A stretch of DNA of 64,000 nt from Smittia aterrima. Taxonomy: Eukaryota > Arthropoda > Insecta > Diptera > Chironomidae. Both the position numbers and the translations under genes were made by a program. The stretch is taken from positions 72,243 to 136,242 of the forward strand of contig CP093829.1 in NCBI GenBank assembly GCA_033063855.1. The letters are read 5' to 3'. Under the pieces are notes generated by a model that was not told where the DNA came from, searched no databases, and saw only the letters and a program-made list of their open reading frames with translations. Of this stretch, positions 37,401 through 49,544 are shown one piece after another; the first letter of the stretch is position 1; each line of letters opens with the position of its first letter.

Positions 37401-40400
37401 CAATTTGGTTCTGTCGTCATGAGTTGGTCAAGCGATCTAGCCGTGACTCGCTCTATGATCAGACGCAACACAAAATGTTCAGTTCTCTCGCGAGACTCCC
37501 AATAGAAATAGAAATAAAAAAAATTATGAATTATTGAAGTGCAAAAGTATTTAAGACTTGTTGGTCTAAAATTAGATTGTTGGATGATGTTCATTGAAAG
37601 AATGATCTGAAAATAAACGTTGTTGCTTGTTTGTGCAATTTTCGAAGAAAAAAACCCGGAAAACGAATTTAAAACTCGTTGATTTATGGAAAATTGTAAT
37701 GCGAGTTTTGATCTTTTAATTTTTTTTGAGACTTGTGAAAAAGAAAACTTCGCAAACGACTCGAATAAAGAGAAAAATTGAGCGCGGGAAGAAATTGTCA
37801 TACGATCTCAATAAAAGAAGTGAAACATAACGTAATTTTATATAAATAAAACAACCTTGCTCGGCTAAACTAATCCCATCCCGAGCCAGCTGCATCGACA
37901 TCGGGAAGAAATCGTCCTAGTGTCGTCGAACAAAGAAAAGAAAAATAGCGAAAATTTTTCTTTAGAAAATGCGATCGAGTGGTTGAATTTGAGACACACG
38001 CGACCTGAGATTTATGACGCACCCGCAAATCCATCGCGACGACTCAAATTCTTTTGCGCAAGCAAAAATCTTTCGCTTCGAAAACAATTTCAATTTTCAC
38101 TTTATTAAATTTACTGACGAGAGAAGTTTACGTGCTGACGAGAAAACTATTTTGACGAAACATTACACAGCACGAGTTTCAATTATTGAGTGGAATTTGA
38201 CGGAGCAGCCCACGCCACTTTTAGACTTTCCTCGCAAAAAAAGAGAAATGCCGAAATATTTGTTGTAGATAGAAGACGATCAACAAACAAACAGACAAGT
38301 AGACACGCCAAGAAATCTCAAATAGCTCATAACATCACATGATATAGCGACGTGAAAAACTCGGTGACGAAGTGCCCGAACATTTTGAAACTTTTTGTCT
38401 TACTCGACTGAGTATCTTGCGAAATATCTTGCAGAAAATACTTTTCCGCCTCTTCAACTTTTTAAATTATGCAGGAAGGAAAATGTTTTACACTTTTCCT
38501 GAATCTTTCATTGCCTAATGAGTTCTGCTTTAATTAACTTGACTCTTAAGGAAAAGGAAAGTTAAATATGATTTTCCCACTCGCTTGATGAATCCGATAA
38601 TCTCAACTTTGAAATAATGTTTTCCGTTCCTCGGCCTTTGCTTCGCAACACGGAGGAAACTGTAAAAACATTTTTCATTCGATGATGTTTTGGCGTGAAG
38701 AGAAACAAACACGGAAAGAACGGTCTTGTCACCGCTTCTTTGTGAGCCATGGTCAAACAGATTTCTCATCTCTAATGAATTACATTTCAGTTTCTATAGA
38801 AAATAATTTTCTTCGACACGTGCTTCATTAGACAGAGCTCTCTACAGATTTTGTTTCCAAGCGAGTGGAGTTCAGGAAATGAGAGCTCTCATCGATTGAA
38901 CCTGCATAATTGATTTATTAGAAAAGTTCTCCGATGACGATACATGCTTGAATGGAAAAGGAAAGTTTCCCAATGAGGAAGTTTCCGATCGTTCTTAATT
39001 AGCTCACAGTTGGACGCATCCACAGTGATTCATAATTTCTCCGATAACCTCAGGCAATGGAACAAGAAACTCTAATCCATATCACTTGGCAAATCGATAA
39101 CAATAATCATAAATTAGCCGAACTTATGTGCTGCCAAACAATTAAACGTTTCTTCTTTCCTTCTCTCCCGACGTATACAAACGATAAAGAACTGCGAGTC
39201 GAGTGAATGGGTGATTTCATAGAGGAAGAAAAACATGCTTCACTTCTACGATCACAGTAATCCAGAAATAATCTCATCACCAAGTTCGAATCGCAAAGCT
39301 TCATTGTACGCACCACTTCAGATAAAAAGCTTCTCCATGCCTCGAAGTTTATTTAAGACTTTGTTGAGAATTACTTTTATTGTAGTGAAAATAAATAAGA
39401 CGATCTTCTCCGATTTTCCTTCTTGTCTGAGACTCTTACTTGCCCGAGAGACTTAATTAACTTTTCTCGAGATATTTTCTCTTGTTCGCTTCAGCTTTCG
39501 GCTGGCGGTGTGAAGCGCCAGATTGAATGCGAAACCAATTTTCTTTCTTCTCTTCATACGTTTTACGATGTTGAAAGGTGATCCACGATGTGAGAAGAGC
39601 GCCAACGCTCACGACGTGAGCCTGGTTAATATCGCAACCAGAGCTTGAGTCTCGTTTGAAGGCAATGTTTGACGTAGGTTATGGATTCCTCTTTCTCTCG
39701 CACGCGGCCCTTTCACATCACTTTTCACGTTCGTCTATTTATAAAATCGAAACAATTTACAAACTGACGGTGGATTGATCCCGTCTCGCCGCAAAGATTT
39801 ATTGAATTGCTTTGTTAATTTGACGATTCCTCTCGTTTGACAAAAGCATCACTTACGTTTGCATTAATTTAATTGTGATTGAGGTAGCGAAATTAAATTA
39901 GATCCTTTCTTGTTTGTTTGTTGACAAACAAACTTTCTCAAGATCAGAAAATGTAATTAACCTTCTGCCACAAAAACGTGAAGCATCAAATAAAAATAAA
40001 GAAGATTGATTAGGTTTCATCATTTTTTATTCGATTTACAACATCAACAGCGTTTAATTCAATTCGAAAGATAAACATTTACATTTCATTCCTCGTTCAA
40101 TCGAAACGCGCTCGAACTCTTTAATCAAATTGAACCGTGAAATGATACGCGGGGGTGATTGGGAAGTCTTAGACGATGAGATTAAATCGGGAAATGTTTG
40201 GAAAGTCAGTCTTTGCTGATAATGAAATCTGATTTTCTCCTAAGACAAAGTCTACGAATAAAGTCTAAAGCTAAGATTTTCAAAGAAAAGCTTTCTCATC
40301 AAATACAGTGAGAAAAGGAAATTTGCAGTCGATTGAAGATCTATTCTCAAAATTTGGTTAATGAACCGAGAAATATTTGAGGCAAACGCGAAATATTCTC

Positions 40401-43400
40401 ATTCATTCTTCCATTATTTATTGAATTTTACATAAATTGCACAATCAATCGAAAGCGAGCTCCATTGAAAATAATTTTCCGCAATAGAATATTTGGATAA
40501 ATTTTTAATAAATCTGAAACCACTTAAGCGCCACTAAAATTGTAATCGAAACCAGAGTTTATATTCAGCGCGGCGAGAGAAATTTTATGGTCGATTGAAA
40601 AATATTTCACTGTTTAAAATTTGATTGAATATATAAAATCGTTAAAATACATTGAGCGAGTCAAGTGAAAAATATCGTGAGATCTTTAAATTTCTCTTTC
40701 ATTTGCATTGCTCAATGTTTTCATCGCTCATTCAACCAACGAAGGAAAATAATTAAATTCGCTTACCTTTTTGTTACTTTTAAATACCATGCACTTGAAG
40801 CGATCAGTGCTTCCATCACGAGCGATATAACTGAAGATCTTTAAGTCGCTGCTGTCGTGGGAGACATAAAAGATTCTGTAGATCGGATGCTGCATCAACT
40901 CGATCTCTCCCAAATCGCCAGTCCAATTTTGAGATTTTTTCTGAAAATTCAAGGAAAACGATTGAGCGTGAAACGTTTAAAACACTTCAACAGCAATTTA
41001 AGCTTACAACTTTCATTTTCCGCTTGCGCTTTTTGAGACAGATGCGAACGCCATCAACCGATATTTCAATGGTAACCTTCTTCTTTTTAGCGTTCTGGGT
41101 CTTGTACTCATACTGTGGAGAGATAAAATGTTAACGTCACGTAGTCAATGACGAAGGGACGAAGGGAAATATCTCAATTAAACTTACCCGGATGCGTCGC
41201 ATAGCTTGAACGATTTCTGAGCGACTCGTAGGTCGGGGTACCTCTTGAAAGCCAATTAACTGTAATTAGACAGAAGGAATAAATAAAATTAATGATCGAG
41301 CATTGAGAGGGAATCTTCGTAATAATTGGATCGCCTGCTAATTGGATTACAAAAGAAAGAAAAACTTTTGTCATTGATTTAATTGCCACAACAATTGTGA
41401 ATCTGGTTTAGTTGTTTCTTCTCTTCTGTAGTTTTTGTCTAGAGCTATTGAAGTCAACGTCTTCAATAAAAATACAAATAAACTGATTGGGTTCTAAGAA
41501 TAGCGAAAGTCCAACTTTTCTTGAGTACATGATGACTATCGTTTGCCGACCCATATGTTCGACTCAGATCTGGTTTTGCACAACAGAAAAAAATGAAAAG
41601 CATGTGTGCTAAACAGGTTTATTGCTTCTTTTGCTGCTGTTGCTGTGAGCTGGACTTGAAATGTGTTTATTTTACATTTTTTATGTTACTCGAGTTTAAT
41701 CGGTTGGAAGACGTCTCGTTACGAAATTATTTTGTCTCGTTTCACTTTCAAGATTTCGCTCTCGACGTGAAGCAATTCTTAGATTGCCAAACTTCGTCGT
41801 CGGAATTTCTAAAGTAAACTCGACTGAATTAATTGAATGGCCAAACAAAAGTTTTTCCTCAAATCGGATTCGAGTTGTTTTGCAATCACTTCCGGAAAAT
41901 AAACAAAAACATATTTCTCGATATTAATGCTTCACTCAAAACTTTTCCTTTTTTCAAAGTTTATCTTTGTTTTTCTCGCTGGATTTGTAAGGAAATCTCG
42001 CCCAAATGATATTTATCAAGATGCTCTCGTTCCCACAAAGAACTCTTGGATGAGCGATTCGCTTAAGCTTTTTTTTTCTCTTCCATTCGACCTCGAGACG
42101 AGACCCGAGAAGAACTTTTCTTTATTTCAGCGATAAATTTTCCAATTTTCCCTCTTGGAAATTCGCATTGTGCATAAACAGAGGAGCGAGCTTCCAATCT
42201 CTTTAGCATAATTTTGATTGAATATTGATCCATCGATGATGATGGATTTCTGAGAACGCTCGCTTTCCACGGACGTGTATTTTGTTCAAAAGCCTTCAGG
42301 GAATGCTAATGGCGAAGGATGTTTATATGAATCGTAAATTGTTTTCGAGTCACGACAGAACAATGTTGACGCATGAAGTGATTTTTCATGAAGCATTTAC
42401 GCTTTGCACGTGACAACGTCTCCGTTGATTGCGTCTCCTTCAAAGCTTAGGCATTTTCGCTTTGTGTGTGGCATCATTTAACCGCAGAGATTGCATTAGT
42501 TCGTGCTGAGTCTGGAATTAGTTGCGGTGTCGTCGTCTGATGATTTGCCGCAAAAAAACAAACGACAGATGCAGCGGAAAAAGTGAAACTCGAATCTATT
42601 TACCTTCCATTGTCATCAGACGCAATTAAGCCATCGCATAAAAGTGAATTTCAATAAGTTGCATCGCGCAGCAAGAATAAATTCAACAATGTCATCCGCG
42701 CTGAGCCGTTGCAAAATTATTCACGTGTTGTATCCGCTGACAACTTTTTTAAAATTCAAATTAAATGAAGCATCGCAATCCAGAGCTTGGTCATTTCATG
42801 GTCAATTGGATGTTGAAGAAGGCTTCCATCAGCTCAGGTATTAAGCCAAAGTGATATCGAATGACCAACGCGACACATTCCATCAGAAAAATCCGCCAAC
42901 TCGAGATATGATTGACTTGCAAATAAATTGAATAAATTAGAACTGAAATGTGCAAGCTTTGACGAGTTTCGAGTGTCGTATTGAAGCCGAGCTTGCTCAG
43001 CAACTCGGAAAATTGTTTATGAATTATTTATTGCATCAAAAAGTAATAAAAAAAAGACTCAGCAAACGAACTTGATTAAATTCGTTTGAATTTCCGAGAC
43101 GACCGAGAAAAGTTTACGTCCGACGAAGTGACAAAGTAAAATTAAAACTTTCCAGACAATTTTTTTTGCTTATTTATCGCAGACATCGAAACGTTTCGCG
43201 TGCCGACAAACCCTAAAGCCTTTCCCAACATGTGCTTGGCAGCGAAGAGTGAATAATTGCGTGCAGATTTTCATAACATGATAAACAATTAGAAAACTTC
43301 TTCTTCACTCAATGAACAACAAAGCAGCAATCTTCAGAGGTTTGCGGGTAATTTTCAGTTTCACGCGAGAGATTTTAATCATGACACGATCAGGAATTTT

Positions 43401-46400
43401 CGTTCAAAGCTCTGTCTCTCGTCATCAGGAAACTTTGTCTTTGTCGCGACAATATTTTTGAATTTATTTTCTCCGATCCCAAATCATTAACCTCAACGTA
43501 AATATTTCAAACTCCATCACTGCAAGAATTATCGAGATGGAATCTAAAATTCATTTCACAACATGAACCTCAATTTAAACCGAATTGTAAAAGTCGAGTC
43601 TCGTGTGTCGAAGAAAAACAAATTTCGTGGCACGTCGCACCAATTTTTCGGTAACACATTGTGAGCATTGTAATGGAAGTCTGGGTTTGTCTGCTGTCTC
43701 TAGCACTCTCGGGACGACGACGAAGTTCAAAAGCAGGAAATGCGAAACGAACGAGGTGATAATCTCGCTCTTTCTTGAGTTCATCTCTATTGACGGTAAA
43801 CAAAGTTGTTCGTATTCTATCATCAATTCAATGAATGTGGCTGACGAAGAAGGAAATTGATTCAAATTGAAAAGAAAAATTTGTAATGGAAAGAAGCTTA
43901 GCAGAAAGAAATAATCGTCTATTTCTCTTTCAGTTTACTTCCGCTCTCAGGTAAGTTATGAATCTTAACATCGGACATTCACCTTAAGCGATGCGATCAA
44001 AAAGCTTCTCAAAGCTTTCGAAATGTTTCAATTAGGAGCTTCACTCAGCCGTCAAGAAGAATCTGTTTACAGCTTTCCATAAACAGCTTTCTTCATCCAT
44101 GAATGAAAATGAGATGCGAGGAGAACTTTGTGAAAACTTTTCCCATGAGAGAAATGTTTCTTCTTGTGTTTCGAAGTGTTTTTGGCCCGCGTTGTAAACG
44201 AGAAAAACTTTTGCTGCCCGAAAACTTTTTCGCACTCTTCTTTACGATCACTTTGGGGATTGTTTTGTGGTCGACATGAAACTCTCGCGAAACTTGTTTC
44301 CTGTCGCGAATATGAAATAAGGTTTTAATTGGATCGAGGAGGAAACTTTAAAAGCTTTGAAACGTGATTACAGAAGTTAAAAAGTTAAACTTTAAAGTTT
44401 ACTTTGATTGTCTAAAGAAGAAGATTTTCGTAATTAAAGATTTTTCGCTCAACTTTGCGGAGAAGCGAGAGAGATTATTTCAATTTCTGATTAATGTAAA
44501 GATTGAAGCTCAAAAGCTTTTAACTCACAGATTTTCAAAAGGAAATCCTTTCAGCTTTTGAACTCTTGAAATTTACGTTTCTTAGAAAAGCTCCTTAACA
44601 AAAAAGCTCACGGCAAAGATTTTCAATACTTTGTAATGATTTCTTCTAGTTGGAGTCGTAGACTCCACATTAAATAATCAATTTCATAAAAAGCAAAGCA
44701 ATTTCAAAAGAATTTTAAATGAAAAGTGGAAGAGAACTGACAAAATGTTTGAGGCAAAAACATTTGAATTATTCATAATCCCAACTTCACCCTGAAACTT
44801 TTAATTTGAGATTTTTCAGGTTTTCCCTTCCTAGTTATATTCATAGAGCTGAGGAAACTTTTTATTAGTCAATGTGCAACACATAAACGTTCTTTGCTTT
44901 TATGTTTTCGCAAACATTTTATGTTTGCTGATGGAGGGAAACGTTGTATAGCGTATGTTAAAAGAGTCGTAATTTATGGCTGATGGAAATTGAAATAAAA
45001 AGCGGCGAGTCGAGCGTGAGCTTTTAGTGGATTTAGGGATTCAAGAGCTTTGTACAGAACAATCTTTTTTCATTTGACGACTGGGACCTTAAGGGCAAAA
45101 GTGTAATGGAAGAATGCAGAAAGATTTGTGAAAGATGTGAGTTATTTTCTTAAAGGAATTTGGGTCACCCGCTCAGGTTTGTAAAAGAATTATGATAATT
45201 CGTTATTATTTCTGACTTTTTGACAGCAACAAAGGACGAAAAAGAAATTCAAGAGCTCCATTGGCCTTTGGCTAAAAGAATAATAAAACAAGGACTCGCC
45301 ACAGAGAGAGCAAGATGAAAAGAAAAATCTAAAGTGAATTACTGCGACAAGAGATTGAGCTGGAGCACAGCATTCGAAACAGATTTCGCCAGTGCTGACA
45401 GATTGTTGGAGATTTATGGGCGGACATTCAAGTTATCAGATTTTGCTTTTTGTTTGAGTTTATCGTTTTTAAATCCAAGAAACCAAAGCGGAATTTCTTT
45501 TTATTTACTTGAAGAAATTTTCGTCGAAGAAGTTTTATTTTTGTTTTTTGATTTCTTTTGGATTTAAATTTATTTAAGATGAATAAAAATGCTTTCATTA
45601 GCGAGCATGGCGAGTTGAGTAATGAAATCCTGTTAAATGTTGCAGAAATTCTTACTTTGAGACTGCCCGAAGGCACTGGTAAGTAAATTGAATGCCAAAT
45701 GATTCATTATAAGCATCCTCCCGAAATCTTAAATCAGAACGAGTAACTGCATCGAAATGGGTAAAGAAATTTCTTGCATGCAAACCCGAAAATTACAAGA
45801 ACGCTCTTTCGCTGTTCATAAGCACTTTAACGAAGCAAGTATTAGTCAAACCGTTTGATAAACCACCGAGCGAGCCAAGAGATCAATGGCAAGGCTTTGA
45901 CCGCGAGTACACTGGAGCGGATATCAATGAAGCGGTTAAAGCTCGATTGTATAGAGACGCTCTAACTCCTCCATACAAAGTGGAAATCGATGACAAATTC
46001 AAGGAATATCTCGCTTTCCAAGAAATTCCTTTTTTCGGAGCTCACTTCTACTTCGCATTTTCCCCAAACGAAACAATTGAGACATGGCAAAATTTTAATA
46101 AACTTAGAGTTCCCAAGAAGTTCAGTGACGCTTTAAAGCTTTCATCAGAAATCGAATCGCCAATCAAAGGTGGCTTTGGTTCTCACCCAAAAGATCGAAT
46201 TAGAAAACCACCTTCGATTGTTGCATCAAAGGCTCGCATTCCTCTTAAGAAGAAACCTGTTCCAAATAAGAAGACAAAAGCGGAATGGCAAGGACCGATC
46301 GAAGAAGAAGAAAAAGAACCGGAACCTGAGCCAGTGAAGAAGAACATGATTGTGATTCCAACTGATGGACCAACAAAAGCTATTCCAGAGGCACTTCAAA

Positions 46401-49400
46401 GGCGTATGCTTGAAGCTGAACGACAAAGTTAGTTTTGCAGTTTTTTTGTTGGAGGTAATGCATTTATTTTTTATTTCAGAAGCCGAGCGAATGTTATCGA
46501 AGGGACAAGACAATCATGTTCGCTCGAAGAAGGCTACTCCGGCAATTTCTGGACTAAAAAAGTCATTCGGTTTACCACGAAAGTCTTTGGATGCAGCATC
46601 GAAATCTGGGTCATCAAAGAAACTTCAGGACGACATCATTCGTGAAATTTCTGCCTCAGACTCTGCTACATCGAGAGAAGTTCAAATCGACGAACCCAAA
46701 ATTCCTGAAACTGTTCATGAACGTTTCGCTGCTCTCAAAGCAAAAACTCTTTCAAATCTCCCAGCAGAATTAGAGAAAGCATCAAATGACTTGAACGAAG
46801 GACTTCGTAAAGCTCAAGCAGATGGAGTAGCAGATCCAGCATTTGTCGATGAGATTCAAGAAAGAGAAATTCAGATCGCTAATCAACTCAAAGACATGCT
46901 CGACAAATATGACAATCAAATTGAAGTTGTGGAAGAAAATGTCAGAATTGTTGAAGATGACATCGAAGCATTAACATTCAGCGCTCGAAAGATTAACGTT
47001 GATCTAAAGAAGACCATCATCGCTCCTCAAACTCTTGATAAGATTCAAGAACTTTACTCAGAAGTGAAAGAAATTCCTAAAATCGTTGCCGAAGCAAAAA
47101 CGAGAAAAGATGCGCTCTTTACCCTCCAAGATGAGCAAATCATTGCATTGTCCGAGCAACCAGAAGTCAACGGCAACGCCGAGAAATTGCTAACATTAAT
47201 GGGAAATATCGTTGGAGAAGCTAAGTCGGCAATGATTAACTTGAATACGATTGATCCTACAACTTCTAGCGAACAAGATTTCATCGCGAACTCAATTGGT
47301 GCGAACAAGGAATTAATTGAAGAGATTGGAAAAGCCAGTGAAAAGTTGATTACGACGATTGAAAGAAATGATTCTAAAATTGATGCAGTCTCTGCTCAAT
47401 TGGCAGGTCGGGTGCGAACAGCAATTGAAACATTTAATCGAATCGACATAGAGTTTGCAAAAGAACTCGTGCCAACAACCCCAATATTAGACGCTGTAGG
47501 TTTTCAAGCAGAGAAAGCAGCGCAACTTGGAACTATTCACGCAGAAATGGGAGATCTCGTCAAAGTGATTCGAGCTGAAAATATCGGGAAAACACTTCAT
47601 GAGACTCTTCAACAATTAGATCACGAGCCGCAACATCCTTCACTCCGAAGGCAGCTTGGCTTGGAAAATGAAATTGAAGACGAGGTGTTTGACATCGATG
47701 GGTTAGACGTAGATTTTGAAGGAGGAGTAGTTGACGATGAAGAGTTTCTGAATGCAACCCGAGCTCAAAGTAAGAAATACGAGAGGCAGCAAACTCAATT
47801 TGATTCACTGTATAATGAAGTCGCTGATCAAGAGAATCTTAATGACGTCACCGAAAACTTTGCAGACATTTTGAATCTAAGTATTGAGAATGCTAATGAC
47901 ATTATAAAAGAACTCGTTATTGCTGAAGAAGATCCAGAATTTTCTGAAGAGCAGCAAATATCAATTGCACAGACAAGAGCTGACGTTGAAAAGATTAAGG
48001 AATCGCTTGAGAGATCTCGCGGGGAAGTTGAAGAAGTTTTAGTTGAAGCTCAACAACCAACACAGCAAGCAACAAAGAAACAATTTATTCCTTTCGAAAA
48101 ACTCACTGATGCCGATTACGACGAGTTGTTCGGTCCGTAAATAGTTAACGACTTCAATCGATCAGCTCAAGAGATTTGTGGGAATTTGTTACAAAATTCG
48201 ATTAAATTAAAATTGGAATCTTCAAAGCTCACATCGACTTGAAATTTGCTCGAGGGACAAATAATCTGCGACTTTTGTGCGCGGGCGGAAATGTTCTTCG
48301 TCCCTTTTTCCGTTCCGAGCTTCGCTGAACGCAGTCAATTTCATTTAATCCCCCATTGAAAGATAGATTGCGAATGATAAGATGGAACATCAAACGATAC
48401 CCATTGTATTTAATTAAATAAGTAAGAGAAGTCGAAATTCCCGACTTTGGAAGATCTGATAAGCGACGAAGTTGAATTAAAAATTGGCAAGGCTTCAATT
48501 AACTATATCGAAATGCTTGAACCAGCAAACATCGTCAGCACTCGACAGATCTGCTCGATAAATTAAATTAAATGACACTAATGTGATGGTTGTGCTTCAC
48601 GTGTGAAAAACTTCACTTGGAAAATCGTCCGGCAAATCGAGCGTCTCTTTCGAACTTTCACAGTTGATTTATTTACAATGTCAATCGGATGGATTTGAAA
48701 TGAAATTTATGCGTAAACGTGAGAGTCTCAATGTTGAAACTTTTCGCCTGAGCACGGAAAAATTGGATTTGTTTATATTTTCTCTCGGATAAAACAAATT
48801 TTCCAAACTCGAACGTTGATATGACGAGAATTACTTTTAAAGATTAGAAAAGTTTCCGGTGGAATATCTGCCTCGAAGAGTTTTAAAAGAAATCTAGCAG
48901 GAAACTCGATGAATGATGAAGAGTCGAGAATCGTCGAAGCGTTTCACTCAAACACAATTTCTTACTTCACTGATAGCGGAAGAAAATAAAAACAAAAGCT
49001 TGTAGATAACTTTTTCTCTCGTGTATAGGAAAATATGGAAAACATTTTCCTCATTTTCTTTTCTCGAAGAATTGATAACTTTGAAGAAGGAAAATGTCGA
49101 AAAGAACAATTCGAGCGAATAAAATTCCATCAAAAGATGTAACGAAGAAAAACGAGACATTTTCACATTTTTCTTTTCCATATGTCGGTTGATGTCGTTG
49201 ATGCAAACTTAACGACGAAGGATGTCAAACTTTTTCAGGATGAGCCTGAAACTAACAACTAAACTTCTCTCTCAATCATGTTGAAAGGAGTTACACGAAA
49301 AAGAAAATTACGGCGAAGCAAAGCGCAACTGTTTTCCTTGACAAGCAAGTCTTCTCTTCAACATGAAACCTCTCAACAAGACGACGACATTCCGCTCTGT

Positions 49401-49544
49401 TCTCCCATAAAAGTTGTTTACATTGAAAGAATTTTTTGTTACCTTGGCTTGAAAGCTAATGCCATTGTAGAACGCTTCATCTGAGTGTAATGGGACTCGT
49501 AGATCTGGCTCGTCCTTGACTAAGTTGTATCCTTGCGCTGGCAT
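28499..49544 (-). CDS. NOS1AP: NOS1AP/CAPON orthologue, PTB-domain adaptor
   Basis: Adaptor that in vertebrates links nNOS, Scribble and small GTPases through a PTB domain and a C-terminal PDZ ligand. Exons (minus strand): 49544-49443, 41259-41188, 41112-41008, 40940-40767, 30569-30404, 30343-30219, 30163-30008, 29953-29831 and 29482-28499. They total 2007 nt, all in frame: 668 residues. The PTB domain spans about residues 20-175, with near-identity to the vertebrate protein in YRIFYVSHDSSDLKIFSYIA and VVRTVGQAFEVCHKLSLQ. Exons 7-8 form a Gln-rich coiled coil (about 249-341). The last exon is Asn/Ser/Pro-rich. Start: MPAQGYNLVKDEPDLRVPLH matches the family N-terminus. Introns 1 (8.2 kb) and 4 (10.2 kb) hold other genes. 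The predicted end RHTTK lacks the vertebrate EIAV-type PDZ ligand. Confidence 0.93.
30619..32187 (-). CDS. 522-residue ORF in NOS1AP intron 4: nested gene or alternative first exon
   Basis: Uninterrupted frame from ATG 32187 (MSRNLRSLDFDNEMMHHILD) to TAG at 30619. Low-complexity and charged: His/Ser-rich start, Asp/Tyr-rich stretch (DYIDDYYYNNNN), Lys/Ser-rich middle (SLFSIKKKPSKEDLAKPEK), Glu/Lys coil and SPKASPKNSP repeats; it ends KSGFREKFYGRLD. No domain is recognised. Same strand as NOS1AP; its stop lies only 49 bp before NOS1AP exon 5. A possible donor GAG/GTGATT at 30721/30720 is in phase 0 and would join exon 5 (SQAMKVVRTVG) in frame, making a NOS1AP isoform with a different N-terminus and half the PTB domain. 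Alternatively, minus-strand AATAAA at 30596-30591 could end a separate transcript. The sequence does not decide. Confidence 0.75.
   Translation of the reverse strand: MSRNLRSLDFDNEMMHHILDMDSSYKPGSSSSQHKKHRMKRMEELSHSLDDGLNDLPDDYGRHQNFRGRQPEQSHYNDFDYDNEDFFDDDYIDDYYYNNNNSNVKQFDGRPKSYNEKYASPMYDDYEASGNFQRNRYSLNETSSTNKARYQQSPVAQNKHPTLRRPQGSQGSSGNGHHGSNKHILFNDEDDVHYMSEKKQSKAASSSTKSGKKDSKKELPPVSSSLFSIKKKPSKEDLAKPEKSAQQVMKAKLKIHNVSSDDSMLNMRSNHKLNALHRHHSVDSKLPSHGPDRSNMSPTIMEEIEFEMQDVETETDKEIEREFEKETEKVKEKPPKDKSKEKKGDSAPSTPTTKKSFKAHLSNHKKLFKVPDIDLNKFSCFFSSNKNIAALKGSKKGDNVSKSAEALNQSSPKASPKNSPTTKTPPASPKKLLKDESKMEKVEEKFEKMTNSRTTNNSRTTGSGSTIQSSNECFKEEENSRGSSDTEFEVIAKAFNEKLWSRPWLNKFRKSGFREKFYGRLD
32188..40766. 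other. Distal part of NOS1AP intron 4
   Basis: About 8.6 kb. The 700 bp upstream of 32187 should hold the promoter of the 522-residue ORF. Overlapping frames at 33.0-33.7, 35.6-36.1 and 37.3-38.3 kb on both strands have no domain and look like chance. No tRNA, repeat array or transposon end was recognised. Confidence 0.4.
41260..45578. other. NOS1AP intron 1, proximal part
   Basis: About 4.3 kb of AT-rich intron between NOS1AP exon 2 and the antisense nested gene. No supported ORF, repeat or RNA gene. Confidence 0.4.
45579..48140 (+). CDS. 816-residue helical protein nested antisense in NOS1AP intron 1 (DUF4485-like N-terminus)
   Basis: Exons 45579-45678, 45738-46427 and 46480-48140 join in phase 1 at both introns (59 and 52 bp); ATG 45579 opens MNKNAFISEHGELSNEILLN. 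Residues about 1-90 (ERVTASKWVKKFLACKPENY, then LFISTLTKQVLVKPFDKPPS) resemble the DUF4485 layout (W-x2-KL, then L..PF.KPP); this is a pattern match by eye only. A basic linker with EEEEKEPEPEP follows. From about residue 240 on the protein is almost wholly Glu/Lys/Gln-rich helix with heptad-like spacing, probably coiled coil, ending TDADYDELFGP. No signal peptide or membrane segment. It may be a cytoskeletal or axonemal scaffold, which is inference. Nested antisense genes with compact introns are often tissue-specific. Confidence 0.88.
48141..49442. other. NOS1AP intron 1, distal part
   Basis: 1.3 kb between the nested gene stop and the donor of NOS1AP exon 1. No further coding signal; no clear AATAAA for the nested gene was seen near its stop. 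Confidence 0.4.
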
